From Casp-actino8 sp037147055 (GTDB lineage Bacteria; Actinomycetota; Acidimicrobiia; Acidimicrobiales; Ilumatobacteraceae), in contig JBAWVW010000022.1 in assembly GCA_037147055.1 (NCBI GenBank), positions 1 to 27,763 on the forward strand: a stretch of DNA of 27,763 bases, in the 5' to 3' direction. Below are positions 1 through 6,723 of the stretch, piece by piece (the first letter of the stretch is position 1; every line of letters begins with the position of its first letter). A model generated the notes under the pieces. It searched no databases and was not told the DNA's origin. It was given only the letters and a program-made list of their open reading frames with translations. The position numbers and the translations under genes were made by a program.

Positions 1-777
1 GGAGCGATCGCTGCTGCAAATGCGTGCAGCGATGTGTATGCCATGGGTGGAAAAGTTTTGATGGCAGTGAACGTGGCGGCCTTTCCCGAGAATTTCCCAC
101 GGCAAGCCATCGTCGAAATTTTTGCGGCCGCTGCTGAGGTGATGGTACAAGCAGGTGGTTCGGTTGCAGGTGGCCATACGATCCGCAACCCTGAACCAAT
201 TTTTGGCCTGGCTGTGCAGGGCACAGTTCATCCTGATCGTATTTTTACTAAGGGTGGCGCACAAGAAGGTGATGTTTTACTGCTATCCAAACCACTCGGA
301 ACCGGCATCGCTTTAGCTGGCGGTAGCGACTCAGAAAAAGCAGCAGCGATTGTTGGTATGCGACAGTTAAATCGTGATGCCAGTGAGCGCCTACAGGCCA
401 TCGATGGGGTGCACGGAGTCACCGATGTGACTGGTTTCGCCTTGGCGGGTCATGGATGGGAAATGGCTGAGCGTTCGGGATGTCAGTTTGAAATAAACAC
501 TGTATTACTGCCGTTGTATCCCGGTGTCCTCGCGGCGGCGCAACGTGGCGTGCGCACTGGGGGAGACGCGCGTAACCGTACTGCCGTCGGGTCGCACATT
601 TCTTTGGCCCCAGGTGTTGACTCGGCCTTTGACACTGTGGCTTTTGATCCTCAAACGTCGGGCGGTTTATTGGCTGCTGTTAACCCGCAAGCAGTCCCAC
701 TGCTCACTGTTGCAGGTTCGCCATTTGTCGTTATCGGTCGAGTCATCGCTGGCAATGCGGGGTTGCATTTCATCTGA
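1..777 (+). CDS. selD: Selenide, water dikinase (SelD), C-terminal part; 5' end outside window
   Basis: SelD makes selenophosphate from selenide and ATP, the selenium donor for selenocysteine and selenouridine. The reading frame is open from base 1, so the N terminus with the catalytic Cys/Sec loop is missing; about 258 residues are visible. Family motifs seen: ANACSDVYAMGG at the start, GGHTIRNPEP, the GLAVQGTVHPDRI stretch, the KPLGTGIA loop, GVTDVTGFALAGHG and FDPQTSGGLL near the end, covering most of the AIRS N domain and the AIRS C domain. Its TGA shares its final A with the ATG of rnhB, so the two genes are probably translationally coupled. Other selenium genes (selA, selB, tRNA-Sec) are not in this window. 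The first in-window ATG at 34 is internal, not a start. Confidence 0.95.
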   Translation, partial: GAIAAANACSDVYAMGGKVLMAVNVAAFPENFPRQAIVEIFAAAAEVMVQAGGSVAGGHTIRNPEPIFGLAVQGTVHPDRIFTKGGAQEGDVLLLSKPLGTGIALAGGSDSEKAAAIVGMRQLNRDASERLQAIDGVHGVTDVTGFALAGHGWEMAERSGCQFEINTVLLPLYPGVLAAAQRGVRTGGDARNRTAVGSHISLAPGVDSAFDTVAFDPQTSGGLLAAVNPQAVPLLTVAGSPFVVIGRVIAGNAGLHFI

Positions 778-1460
778 TGGCCACTCGCTCCGCAGCACTC
801 GTCCCGACGCGCGATCTTGAGCGCGCCTTGCATCAGCAAGGGCATCAAGTGATTGTCGGCATTGATGAGGTGGGTAAGGGCTCGTGGGCGGGACCCTTGG
901 CGGTCGGCGTAGCGGTTTTGCCACTCACAGGGGATCTTGCTGGCGTGCGGGATTCCAAATCAATCACCGAGAAATCGCGCGAGGCGATGTTTGAAACCGT
1001 GGGCAATTGGTGCACCTCATGGGCTGTGGGCTATGCCTCACATCTTGAATGTGATGCACTTGGAATGGCAGACGCGCAGCGACTCGCCACCAAACGCGCG
1101 CTCGCGCAGTTGACCGTTATTCCCGATGCCGCAGTAGTCGATGGCAGTTGGGATTTTGTGACACCGTTGATTCCCAAAGTGGTGATGCAAGTGAAGGGTG
1201 ATACGTCGGTGCTGTCGATTGCTGCAGCATCAATCTTGGCCAAGGTCACGCGTGATCGTCACATGCGTCAGTTGGCCGTTGATTATCCACTGTGGAGTCT
1301 TGATACGAATAAGGGGTACCCATGTCATTGGCATCGCACAGCGTTGCAGGGATATGGGCCGTCGGCGATTCATCGTCGCAGTTGGGCGTTCATGGATAAT
1401 TTTGTGCCATGGCCGGGTGTGCCGCGGATGGACCGCTTTGATGCCCCGACGCTTTTCTAA
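777..1460 (+). CDS. rnhB: Ribonuclease HII
   Basis: RNase HII removes single ribonucleotides and RNA primers from DNA. The 227-residue length fits the family. Active-site motifs seen: G28-I-D30-E31 at the N terminus, DSKSI about residue 60, VDGSWDF with the third acidic residue, then KGD and the AAASILAKVTRD stretch, and the C-terminal substrate loop with NKGYP. The usual GRG tripeptide that reads the ribose-deoxyribose junction is G33-K34-G35 here, a conservative change. The start ATG overlaps the selD stop by one base; no separate promoter is evident. Its stop lies 6 bases from the stop of the convergent acyl-CoA dehydrogenase. A second RNase H (type HI) is encoded at 12116, so the cell has both types. 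Confidence 0.95.
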   Translation: MATRSAALVPTRDLERALHQQGHQVIVGIDEVGKGSWAGPLAVGVAVLPLTGDLAGVRDSKSITEKSREAMFETVGNWCTSWAVGYASHLECDALGMADAQRLATKRALAQLTVIPDAAVVDGSWDFVTPLIPKVVMQVKGDTSVLSIAAASILAKVTRDRHMRQLAVDYPLWSLDTNKGYPCHWHRTALQGYGPSAIHRRSWAFMDNFVPWPGVPRMDRFDAPTLF

Positions 1461-1466
1461 CAGCGA

Positions 1467-2708
1467 CTATTTGCGTAGTTCGTTGAACGGACTCTTGCTG
1501 TCGATGCCTGGGTCTTTTGGCATTCCTAAAACTCGTTCAGCCACGATGTTGCGCATCACTTCATCCGAGCCACCAGCGATACGTCCACCGGGAGTTCCAA
1601 GAATCAGTTGGTTCCATGCGTATGTTCCCCACTCGCCACTATCAGCAATGAGTTTGGGTCCAAGCACCATGGATAAAAAGTCACCCATCCGCATCAGGTT
1701 CGCGGTTCCTGCCAACTTGGCCATACTCATTTCTGGACCGGGCATTTGACCAGATTTGATTTTGTCCATAGCGCGCTGGTTATTGAATCCAGCGACTTTG
1801 TTGTGAATGATCAAATCAGCTAACGCATCACGCACGACTGGATCTTTTTCGAGTCCATAATATTTGACCATTTCAATGACACGTGTGAACATTCCACCGC
1901 CACCCCCACCAGCGCCGATTGCCGCGCGCTCATTCATCAACGTCGTGAGTGCAACATTCCAACCATTGTTGATGTCACCGAGACGGTGATCATCGCGCAC
2001 GCGCACTTCACTAAAGAACACTTCGTTGAAACTTGCGCCACCAGTCATTTGACGTAGTGGGCGAATTTCCACACCAGGCGCCCGCATATCCACAATGAAA
2101 CCAGTGAGTCCTTTGTGCTTGGGCATGTCAAAGTCAGTACGGGCGATGATCTCACCAATATCGCTGTAGTGCGCGCCGCTCGTCCAAACCTTTTGACCAG
2201 TGATGACCCACTCTTCGCCGTCGCGCTCGGCCTTGGTGCTGAGACTCGCAAGATCACTACCTGCTCCAGGCTCACTGAATAGTTGGCAACCTACGATTTC
2301 GCCGCGGTACATTTTGCGGACGTAGGTCTCGCGGGCAATGTCGGATCCGTGCGCCACGATTGTCGGAGCGACCATTCCGAGTCCGATGGTGAAACAAGAT
2401 TGGTTGGGGATTTCGTAGTTGGCTTCAAGTGACTCGTAGATCTTTGAGTACGCAGCAGGAAGTCCGCGCCCACCGTATTGCTCGGGTCCAAAGATGTATC
2501 CGAAACCAGCATCATATTTTTTCTGTCGCCACGCACAGGCCAAGGCCACATCTTGTGTTTCGCTTTTGCGATCCTTTTCGTCAAACATGGAGACTTTGTC
2601 GGCACCTTCGCCCCAGACGAATTTCTTTTCGGCTTCTTTGCGCGGGGCGTTGGCCTCCAGAAAGGTGAGGGCTTCGGCGTGGAATTGTTCAACTGTTGGT
2701 TGTGACAT
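1467..2708 (-). CDS. Acyl-CoA dehydrogenase (FadE-like)
   Basis: An FAD-dependent dehydrogenase that introduces the alpha-beta double bond in an acyl-CoA, passing electrons to ETF. It has 413 residues. The signature CQLFSEPGAGSD starts at C141, followed by WVITGQKVWTSGAHYSD, the FAD-contacting hallmark. The C-terminal region reads IAGGSDEVMRNIVAERVLG: where medium-chain enzymes carry the catalytic Glu before GT, this one has Gly, as in many actinobacterial FadE paralogues that use an acid elsewhere. Substrate cannot be named from sequence. The start is supported by AAAGGA (2714-2719, complement) five bases upstream. It is divergent from the Nfu-like gene (71 bases between starts) and convergent with rnhB. 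Confidence 0.92.
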   Translation of the reverse strand: MSQPTVEQFHAEALTFLEANAPRKEAEKKFVWGEGADKVSMFDEKDRKSETQDVALACAWRQKKYDAGFGYIFGPEQYGGRGLPAAYSKIYESLEANYEIPNQSCFTIGLGMVAPTIVAHGSDIARETYVRKMYRGEIVGCQLFSEPGAGSDLASLSTKAERDGEEWVITGQKVWTSGAHYSDIGEIIARTDFDMPKHKGLTGFIVDMRAPGVEIRPLRQMTGGASFNEVFFSEVRVRDDHRLGDINNGWNVALTTLMNERAAIGAGGGGGGMFTRVIEMVKYYGLEKDPVVRDALADLIIHNKVAGFNNQRAMDKIKSGQMPGPEMSMAKLAGTANLMRMGDFLSMVLGPKLIADSGEWGTYAWNQLILGTPGGRIAGGSDEVMRNIVAERVLGMPKDPGIDSKSPFNELRK

Positions 2709-2767
2709 GGTGGTCCTTTGTGACGAACGGAAAATAAGACAGTGCTGTGACCGTACCTCGCGCGAAC

Positions 2768-2773
2768 TAAGGT
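2768..2773 (+). promoter_or_regulatory. -10 box of a leaderless promoter (TAAGGT)
   Basis: TAAGGT lies exactly six bases before the ATG at 2780. The AAGG inside it could be read as a weak Shine-Dalgarno, but the fixed spacing repeats at ten other genes in this window, so a -10 role is preferred. No convincing -35 is visible. Confidence 0.55.
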
Positions 2774-2779
2774 TGCCGT

Positions 2780-3238
2780 ATGGGTCAACCTGTCATCGTT
2801 GTCGAGAAGCCAAGTAGTCGTCTTGGACTGGTCCGATTTGAGACCAATCGCACCCTTTCGGGCAGCGGTCACGAGCGGTTTTTGGCGTCTGACACGACGG
2901 CACACGCTGTCTCGGCGGTGACCCCGTCGGCCGAATTAGCTCGGCGTTTGTTCGCCACGGGCCAGGTCAATGGGGTGCATGTGTATCAGAACATGATCAC
3001 TGTTGACCTTGCCACAGGCAGTAACTCAGCCGGCCTGGGCGACATCGTCCGCGACCTTCACCAGTACTGGAAGCCGGGCATGGTTCCCCCGACTTTGGAA
3101 GAACTAGTGGGGCCTGAAGAGGCCTCAGCCCCTGCTGCAACGGAGTCCACAGGCGACGGAGTGGTCGCTGACAGCCGTGTGCCAGCACACTTGATTGAGC
3201 GCAGTCGCCTGGCTCGCGAAAAGTGGACTTCTCGCTGA
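2780..3238 (+). CDS. Nfu/NifU N-terminal-like domain protein
   Basis: The first about 100 of 152 residues resemble the Nfu N-terminal domain found in Fe-S scaffold proteins: a strand ending NRTLSGSG, a helix with SAELARRLFATGQVNGVHVYQ, then MITVDLA. The CxxC cluster-binding domain that normally follows in Nfu is absent; instead there is an acidic, Ala-rich linker (about residues 110-135) and a short basic helix at the C terminus. In Fe-S assembly the N domain contacts target proteins, so a partner or adaptor role is possible, but this is inference. The gene is single, with its own leaderless-type promoter. Family assignment rests on motif resemblance only; a function outside Fe-S metabolism cannot be excluded. 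Confidence 0.6.
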   Translation: MGQPVIVVEKPSSRLGLVRFETNRTLSGSGHERFLASDTTAHAVSAVTPSAELARRLFATGQVNGVHVYQNMITVDLATGSNSAGLGDIVRDLHQYWKPGMVPPTLEELVGPEEASAPAATESTGDGVVADSRVPAHLIERSRLAREKWTSR

Positions 3239-3253
3239 ATCACCCTCGCTAAG

Positions 3254-3273
3254 TGGGCGCCACCTGGCACCCA
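3254..3273. repeat. 20-bp imperfect inverted repeat upstream of the B12 regulator
   Basis: Arms TGGGCGCCA and TGGCACCCA pair over nine positions with one mismatch, around a 2-base centre. It lies 16 bases after the stop of the Nfu-like gene and about 80 bases before the B12-regulator start. No T-tract follows, so an operator is more likely than an intrinsic terminator; a stem in the upstream mRNA end is the alternative. Confidence 0.5.
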
Positions 3274-3341
3274 GCAGACATTTCGTGACCTATCCAGGAG
3301 ATTGTTTCGGGCAAAGTCGTGCATGGCTTGAGGCTTTCTCT

Positions 3342-3347
3342 TAGCGT
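3342..3347 (+). promoter_or_regulatory. -10 box of a leaderless promoter (TAGCGT)
   Basis: TAGCGT ends six bases before the GTG at 3354. The same hexamer precedes the VWA gene at 24467 (6 bases) and the lipoprotein at 16757 (7 bases). It decides the start of the B12-binding regulator: GTG 3354 rather than the in-frame GTG 3348. Confidence 0.55.
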
Positions 3348-3353
3348 GTGAGA

Positions 3354-4205
3354 GTGGAGTCGCCTGTTCTCACCCTTCGTCAGGCTGCCGAGGAACTCGG
3401 CGTTGTGTACATGACGATCTTTCGCTATGTGACAAACGGTCAACTTTTGGCGACCAAGGTTGGTGGCGTATGGCAAGTCACTCGTCACGATCTTGATGAG
3501 TTCATCAGTTCTGCTGCTGAGCGTAAAAACCGTCGGCATGAATTGCCCGATGCGCGTCGCACGGGGAACTATGTGGTTGAACTTGAGCGCTGTTTATCCA
3601 ACGGCGACTCTGCGGGAGCGTGGATGGTTCTCGGTCGATCAATGAATGCGGGAGCGTCAGTTGATCATGTCCTCCTAGACATTGTCGTGCCGGTGATGAG
3701 AACGATTGGAACGAGATGGGCTAATGGTGAAATTGATATCGCCGTTGAACATCAGGCCAGCGCGATTATGACCAAACTCGTGGGGCGGTTGAGCGAACGT
3801 GCTGTACGTGTAGGCCGTCATCGTGGTTCGGTTCTGATCGGCGGACCCACGGGCGAACGTCACGCTCTCGTTCTTTCAATTTTGAGTTGTCTGTTGAGTT
3901 TGCAGGGCTGGGATGTGCTTGACCTTGGGCCAGATACCCCAGCGAGTGCCTTCGTGCACGCTGCTCAGCGGATGGACAGACTGGTGGCGATTGGAGTCAG
4001 CGTGACTTCAGTTGAATCATTCCCCGAGGTGGTGAAGACTTTGAGCGTCTTGCGGGAGAAAATTGGTCAAGGTGTGCCAGTGATTCTCGGCGGCGGGGCC
4101 ATTCAAGACGCCGAGCATGCTCGCGAGTTAGGAGCGGACTATTTCGCCGCGGGTTCGAGTGGCTTTATTGACTTCTTGGACGGACTAAGAAGAAAGTCCG
4201 CCTAG
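3354..4205 (+). CDS. HTH + cobalamin-binding regulator, CarH/LitR-like
   Basis: A predicted B12-dependent transcription factor. Counting from the in-frame GTG at 3348, residues 8-53 form an excisionase/MerR-like helix-turn-helix, residues about 75-150 the four-helix cap, and residues 160-280 a Rossmann B12-binding domain. The photoreceptor motif W-x9-EH is present (W124, E134, H135), as is the lower-ligand histidine in GERH (H172). In Thermus CarH the residue after the Trp is a histidine that binds cobalt after light breaks the Co-C bond; here it is Ala125. So adenosylcobalamin binding is likely, while the light-state bis-His adduct is doubtful. I prefer GTG 3354 as start because a TAGCGT box sits six bases upstream. 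An inverted repeat at 3254-3273 may be its operator. Its targets are unknown; no carotenoid genes are in the window. Confidence 0.82.
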   Translation: MESPVLTLRQAAEELGVVYMTIFRYVTNGQLLATKVGGVWQVTRHDLDEFISSAAERKNRRHELPDARRTGNYVVELERCLSNGDSAGAWMVLGRSMNAGASVDHVLLDIVVPVMRTIGTRWANGEIDIAVEHQASAIMTKLVGRLSERAVRVGRHRGSVLIGGPTGERHALVLSILSCLLSLQGWDVLDLGPDTPASAFVHAAQRMDRLVAIGVSVTSVESFPEVVKTLSVLREKIGQGVPVILGGGAIQDAEHARELGADYFAAGSSGFIDFLDGLRRKSA

Positions 4206-4212
4206 AAACTAC

Positions 4213-4226
4213 CGAACACCTGTTCG
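4213..4226. promoter_or_regulatory. LexA binding site (SOS box)
   Basis: CGAAC-ACCT-GTTCG is a perfect match to the actinobacterial/Gram-positive SOS consensus CGAAC-N4-GTTCG, with fully palindromic arms. It ends one base before the TATAGT -10 box and 14 bases before the imuA-like ATG, so bound LexA would block RNA polymerase. I found no second full match in the window. Confidence 0.92.
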
Positions 4227-4227
4227 C

Positions 4228-4233
4228 TATAGT
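4228..4233 (+). promoter_or_regulatory. -10 box of the imuA-imuB promoter (TATAGT)
   Basis: TATAGT, one mismatch from TATAAT, lies seven bases before the ATG at 4241, directly after the SOS box. Transcription would start at or next to the start codon, giving a leaderless mRNA. Confidence 0.7.
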
Positions 4234-4240
4234 CGTCGTT

Positions 4241-5041
4241 ATGACTGTCAGCGTCGCTAGTTCAAAACCTGGTTCCCTCTCCCCACAGGCACTCTCCGCC
4301 CTCTTGGCTTCACAGATTCCTGGGGCACATCTGGTGATGGCGCATGAACGTTTGCTGCCGGTACATCGGGTACTCGCTCCGTTATTTGGCGTTTCGTCTG
4401 ACGATCCTCTTCCACTCGGCTTGGTGCGAGGGCACACACTTGCCTGCACTGGTTCGGCCGCCATGTCAAGTGCTCTAGCGGTGTTGGTGGCCCCGACACA
4501 ATCTGGTTCATGGGCCGGAGTAGTCGGTCTGCCGTCAGTCGGTGTTTTGGCCGCCGCCGATCTTGGTGTCGCTCTTGAACGCACGATATTTGTTAGCGAC
4601 CCTATGGGGACAGGCAATCATCGTGAACAACGACCCGATGTGGCGGGGGTGCTCTCGGCTCTCGTCGACGGTGTTGATGTGCTCCTTTTGGCACAACGTT
4701 TAGTCACATCATTGCCGTTGTCTTTGATGAGACGCGTACAAACGCGCGTACAAACACGCGGTGGCATCCTCGTCATAGTTGGCGACCCTGCTCCGTTGTC
4801 AGTGGACATACGACTCAACGCGACAACCGTTGAATGGCAAGGTGTTGGCACAGGTCATGGTCACTTGCAACGCCGACGAGTTGTGTTGCAACTTGATGGT
4901 CGTAGGCGCGCCCGCGCGACCGAATACGACGTTTGGCTCCCTGATGCCCAAGGTCAGTTATCGGCAGTTGTTCAACAATCCGAGAAATCGCCGGTTGCAG
5001 AACAAGCCGGTGTTGTTGTGCCGTTGCGTCGTACTGGATAG
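4241..5041 (+). CDS. imuA: ImuA'-like mutasome accessory protein (degenerate RecA fold)
   Basis: This 266-residue protein sits where ImuA or ImuA' sits in actinobacterial imuA-imuB-dnaE2 cassettes: behind an SOS box and two bases before imuB. ImuA' helps ImuB and DnaE2 carry out damage-induced, error-prone synthesis. The RecA-like core is recognisable from the LVRGHTLACTGSAA segment (residues 61-74), then WAGVVGLPSVGVLAAADLGVALER. At the place of the P-loop there is CTGSAAMSSA with no GKS/T, so ATP binding is doubtful. The C-terminal part has WQGVGTGHGHLQRRRV, typical of this group. A 12-base tandem duplication (4734-4757) encodes a doubled VQTR. Function is inferred mainly from position; sequence similarity to experimentally studied ImuA' is distant. 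Confidence 0.75.
   Translation: MTVSVASSKPGSLSPQALSALLASQIPGAHLVMAHERLLPVHRVLAPLFGVSSDDPLPLGLVRGHTLACTGSAAMSSALAVLVAPTQSGSWAGVVGLPSVGVLAAADLGVALERTIFVSDPMGTGNHREQRPDVAGVLSALVDGVDVLLLAQRLVTSLPLSLMRRVQTRVQTRGGILVIVGDPAPLSVDIRLNATTVEWQGVGTGHGHLQRRRVVLQLDGRRRARATEYDVWLPDAQGQLSAVVQQSEKSPVAEQAGVVVPLRRTG
4734..4757 (+). repeat. In-frame 12-bp tandem duplication inside imuA-like gene
   Basis: Units GCGTACAAACGC and GCGTACAAACAC differ at one base and encode a repeated VQTR. The unit length keeps the reading frame. Confidence 0.8.
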
Positions 5042-5043
5042 CC

Positions 5044-6723
5044 ATGTCATCTCCACAACAACCGCCGCGTTGCGCGGTCTTACACAGTCCCGCATGGCCC
5101 CTCATTGCAGCCATAGTTCACAATCCGCAGACGTACACCCCATCACAACCATTGGCAGTCTTTGATGCGCAACGAGTGTCTTGTTGCTCGCCCGCTGCCT
5201 GGGGCGAAGGTGTCCGCCTCGGTCAGCGTCGACGTCAAGCTCAAGGGGCCTGCCCGCATGTAGTGATCGTCCCTCATGATCCTGAAAGAGATGCCCGATT
5301 ATTTGAGCCAGTAGTGCGTTCAGTCGGCACTTTGGTGCCGTTGATTGATGTAGCAACACCAGGATCATTGCTACTGGCCACGCGGGGCCCATCGCGATAT
5401 GTCGGAGGTGATGATGCACTAGCCATTCGTCTGATTGCTTTGGCGACCGCTGGCGTGAAGGCCTTGGGGGAGTCTCTTGATATTGAGGCAGTGCTGTCAG
5501 CAGGTGGTGGTATGGGGGTTGGTATCGCCGATGGTCGAATAGCAGCCACGCTGGCGGCTCGTTCGGCGGCTCATCGGGGGACACCGATCGTGATCCCAAC
5601 AGGATCATCAGCCACGGCAGAATTCTTGGCTCCCTACGCAGTCAAAGTCTTGGTCTCGGTCGCTGGTTGTCCACCGCAGTTGATTGATTTGCTGGAACGT
5701 CTTGGGCTGCGTCAATTGGGTGATATCGCCGCCTTGTCACCGACACATCTTGTTGATCGTTTTGGATCCATCGGTTTGGTTTTACATCGTTTGGCCAGTG
5801 GTACCGATGACACACCACCGGCAACCGTTCCGCCACCAGCCGATCTTTCCATCACGCGAGTTTTTGATGACCCAATTTTGCAACTAGATATGCTCCTTTT
5901 CGCCGCCAAATCTCTGACCGATGAACTCGGAATATATTTCCATGAGCGAGGTCAAATATGCACACGGATGCGTATTGAAGCCGACAGTGAACACGGCGAG
6001 ACATCACACCGAGTGTGGTATCGCTCGCGGGGCATGCACTCGTCGGCGATGTTGGATCGAGTGCGTTGGCAACTTGATGGTTGGATCAACGGCGCCGATC
6101 CGCCATCGGCAGGCATCACAATGTTGCGCATCACGCCAACTGAAATCAGATCTGACGCGGGTACTCAAGAAGGCTTTTGGGGTGGACGATCGCAAGCCGA
6201 TGAAACTGCAGCGCGGGCGATCACTCGCGTGATTGGTTTTTTGGGTCCTCGGGGAGTCACCGTCGCGTCTTGGAATGGAGGTCGTGATCCGCGACAGGTC
6301 TACGACATGATTTCTGTGGCTGATTTGGGTTCGACAGTGACCGAGAGTGAGCAACTCTTATTACGCCCTCGAGATGATTCCTCGGCTGATCTCAATCTTT
6401 GGCCAGGTTCACTTCCTGCTCCTGCTCCAGCAGTCGTATTCCACGAAGCATTGTCTGTTGCAGTTATGGATCAACGAGGCCACTCGGTATCAGTGAGTGG
6501 ACGTGGGCTCGTCAGCGCGCCCCCAGCAACTTTGACTCTCAAGGGGACCAATCATGAAGTTGTGGCTTGGGCAGGACCGTGGCCCGTCGAAGAAAGATGG
6601 TGGGATGAGCGATCGCGTCGTGTCGCCCGATTTCAACTCGTCGTCCAAGTTCCTGATGGGCAACGGGCATATCTTGTTGAAGTGTTCGCTGGAAATTGGT
6701 GGCTAACTGCTGAGTACGCCTAG
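5044..6723 (+). CDS. imuB: ImuB, catalytically inactive Y-family polymerase homologue
   Basis: ImuB is the hub that links the beta clamp, ImuA' and the polymerase DnaE2 in SOS mutagenesis. The 559 residues fit the family. The N-terminal palm resembles Y-family polymerases, but CAVLHSPAWPL (10-20) replaces the acidic DxD-type strand and LIDVATPGSLLLATRGPSRYVGGD (100-123) lacks the second acidic motif, as is normal for ImuB. A helix-hairpin-helix-like segment ERLGLRQLGDIAALSP follows at about 218-235, then the little-finger domain, and a C terminus ending FAGNWWLTAEYA, typical of actinobacterial ImuB. It is the second gene of the LexA-controlled operon. DnaE2 is not in the window. Its last 21 bases overlap the end of the opposite-strand regulator gene. 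Confidence 0.93.
   Translation: MSSPQQPPRCAVLHSPAWPLIAAIVHNPQTYTPSQPLAVFDAQRVSCCSPAAWGEGVRLGQRRRQAQGACPHVVIVPHDPERDARLFEPVVRSVGTLVPLIDVATPGSLLLATRGPSRYVGGDDALAIRLIALATAGVKALGESLDIEAVLSAGGGMGVGIADGRIAATLAARSAAHRGTPIVIPTGSSATAEFLAPYAVKVLVSVAGCPPQLIDLLERLGLRQLGDIAALSPTHLVDRFGSIGLVLHRLASGTDDTPPATVPPPADLSITRVFDDPILQLDMLLFAAKSLTDELGIYFHERGQICTRMRIEADSEHGETSHRVWYRSRGMHSSAMLDRVRWQLDGWINGADPPSAGITMLRITPTEIRSDAGTQEGFWGGRSQADETAARAITRVIGFLGPRGVTVASWNGGRDPRQVYDMISVADLGSTVTESEQLLLRPRDDSSADLNLWPGSLPAPAPAVVFHEALSVAVMDQRGHSVSVSGRGLVSAPPATLTLKGTNHEVVAWAGPWPVEERWWDERSRRVARFQLVVQVPDGQRAYLVEVFAGNWWLTAEYA

Noticed and set aside
1198..1749. 183-codon plus-strand frame across the rnhB/acyl-CoA dehydrogenase junction
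   Set aside because: It spans two convergent real genes in the wrong frame and has shadow-ORF composition.
5102..5608. 168-codon minus-strand frame opposite imuB
   Set aside because: It lies entirely within imuB, with low-complexity composition and no ribosome site or motif.
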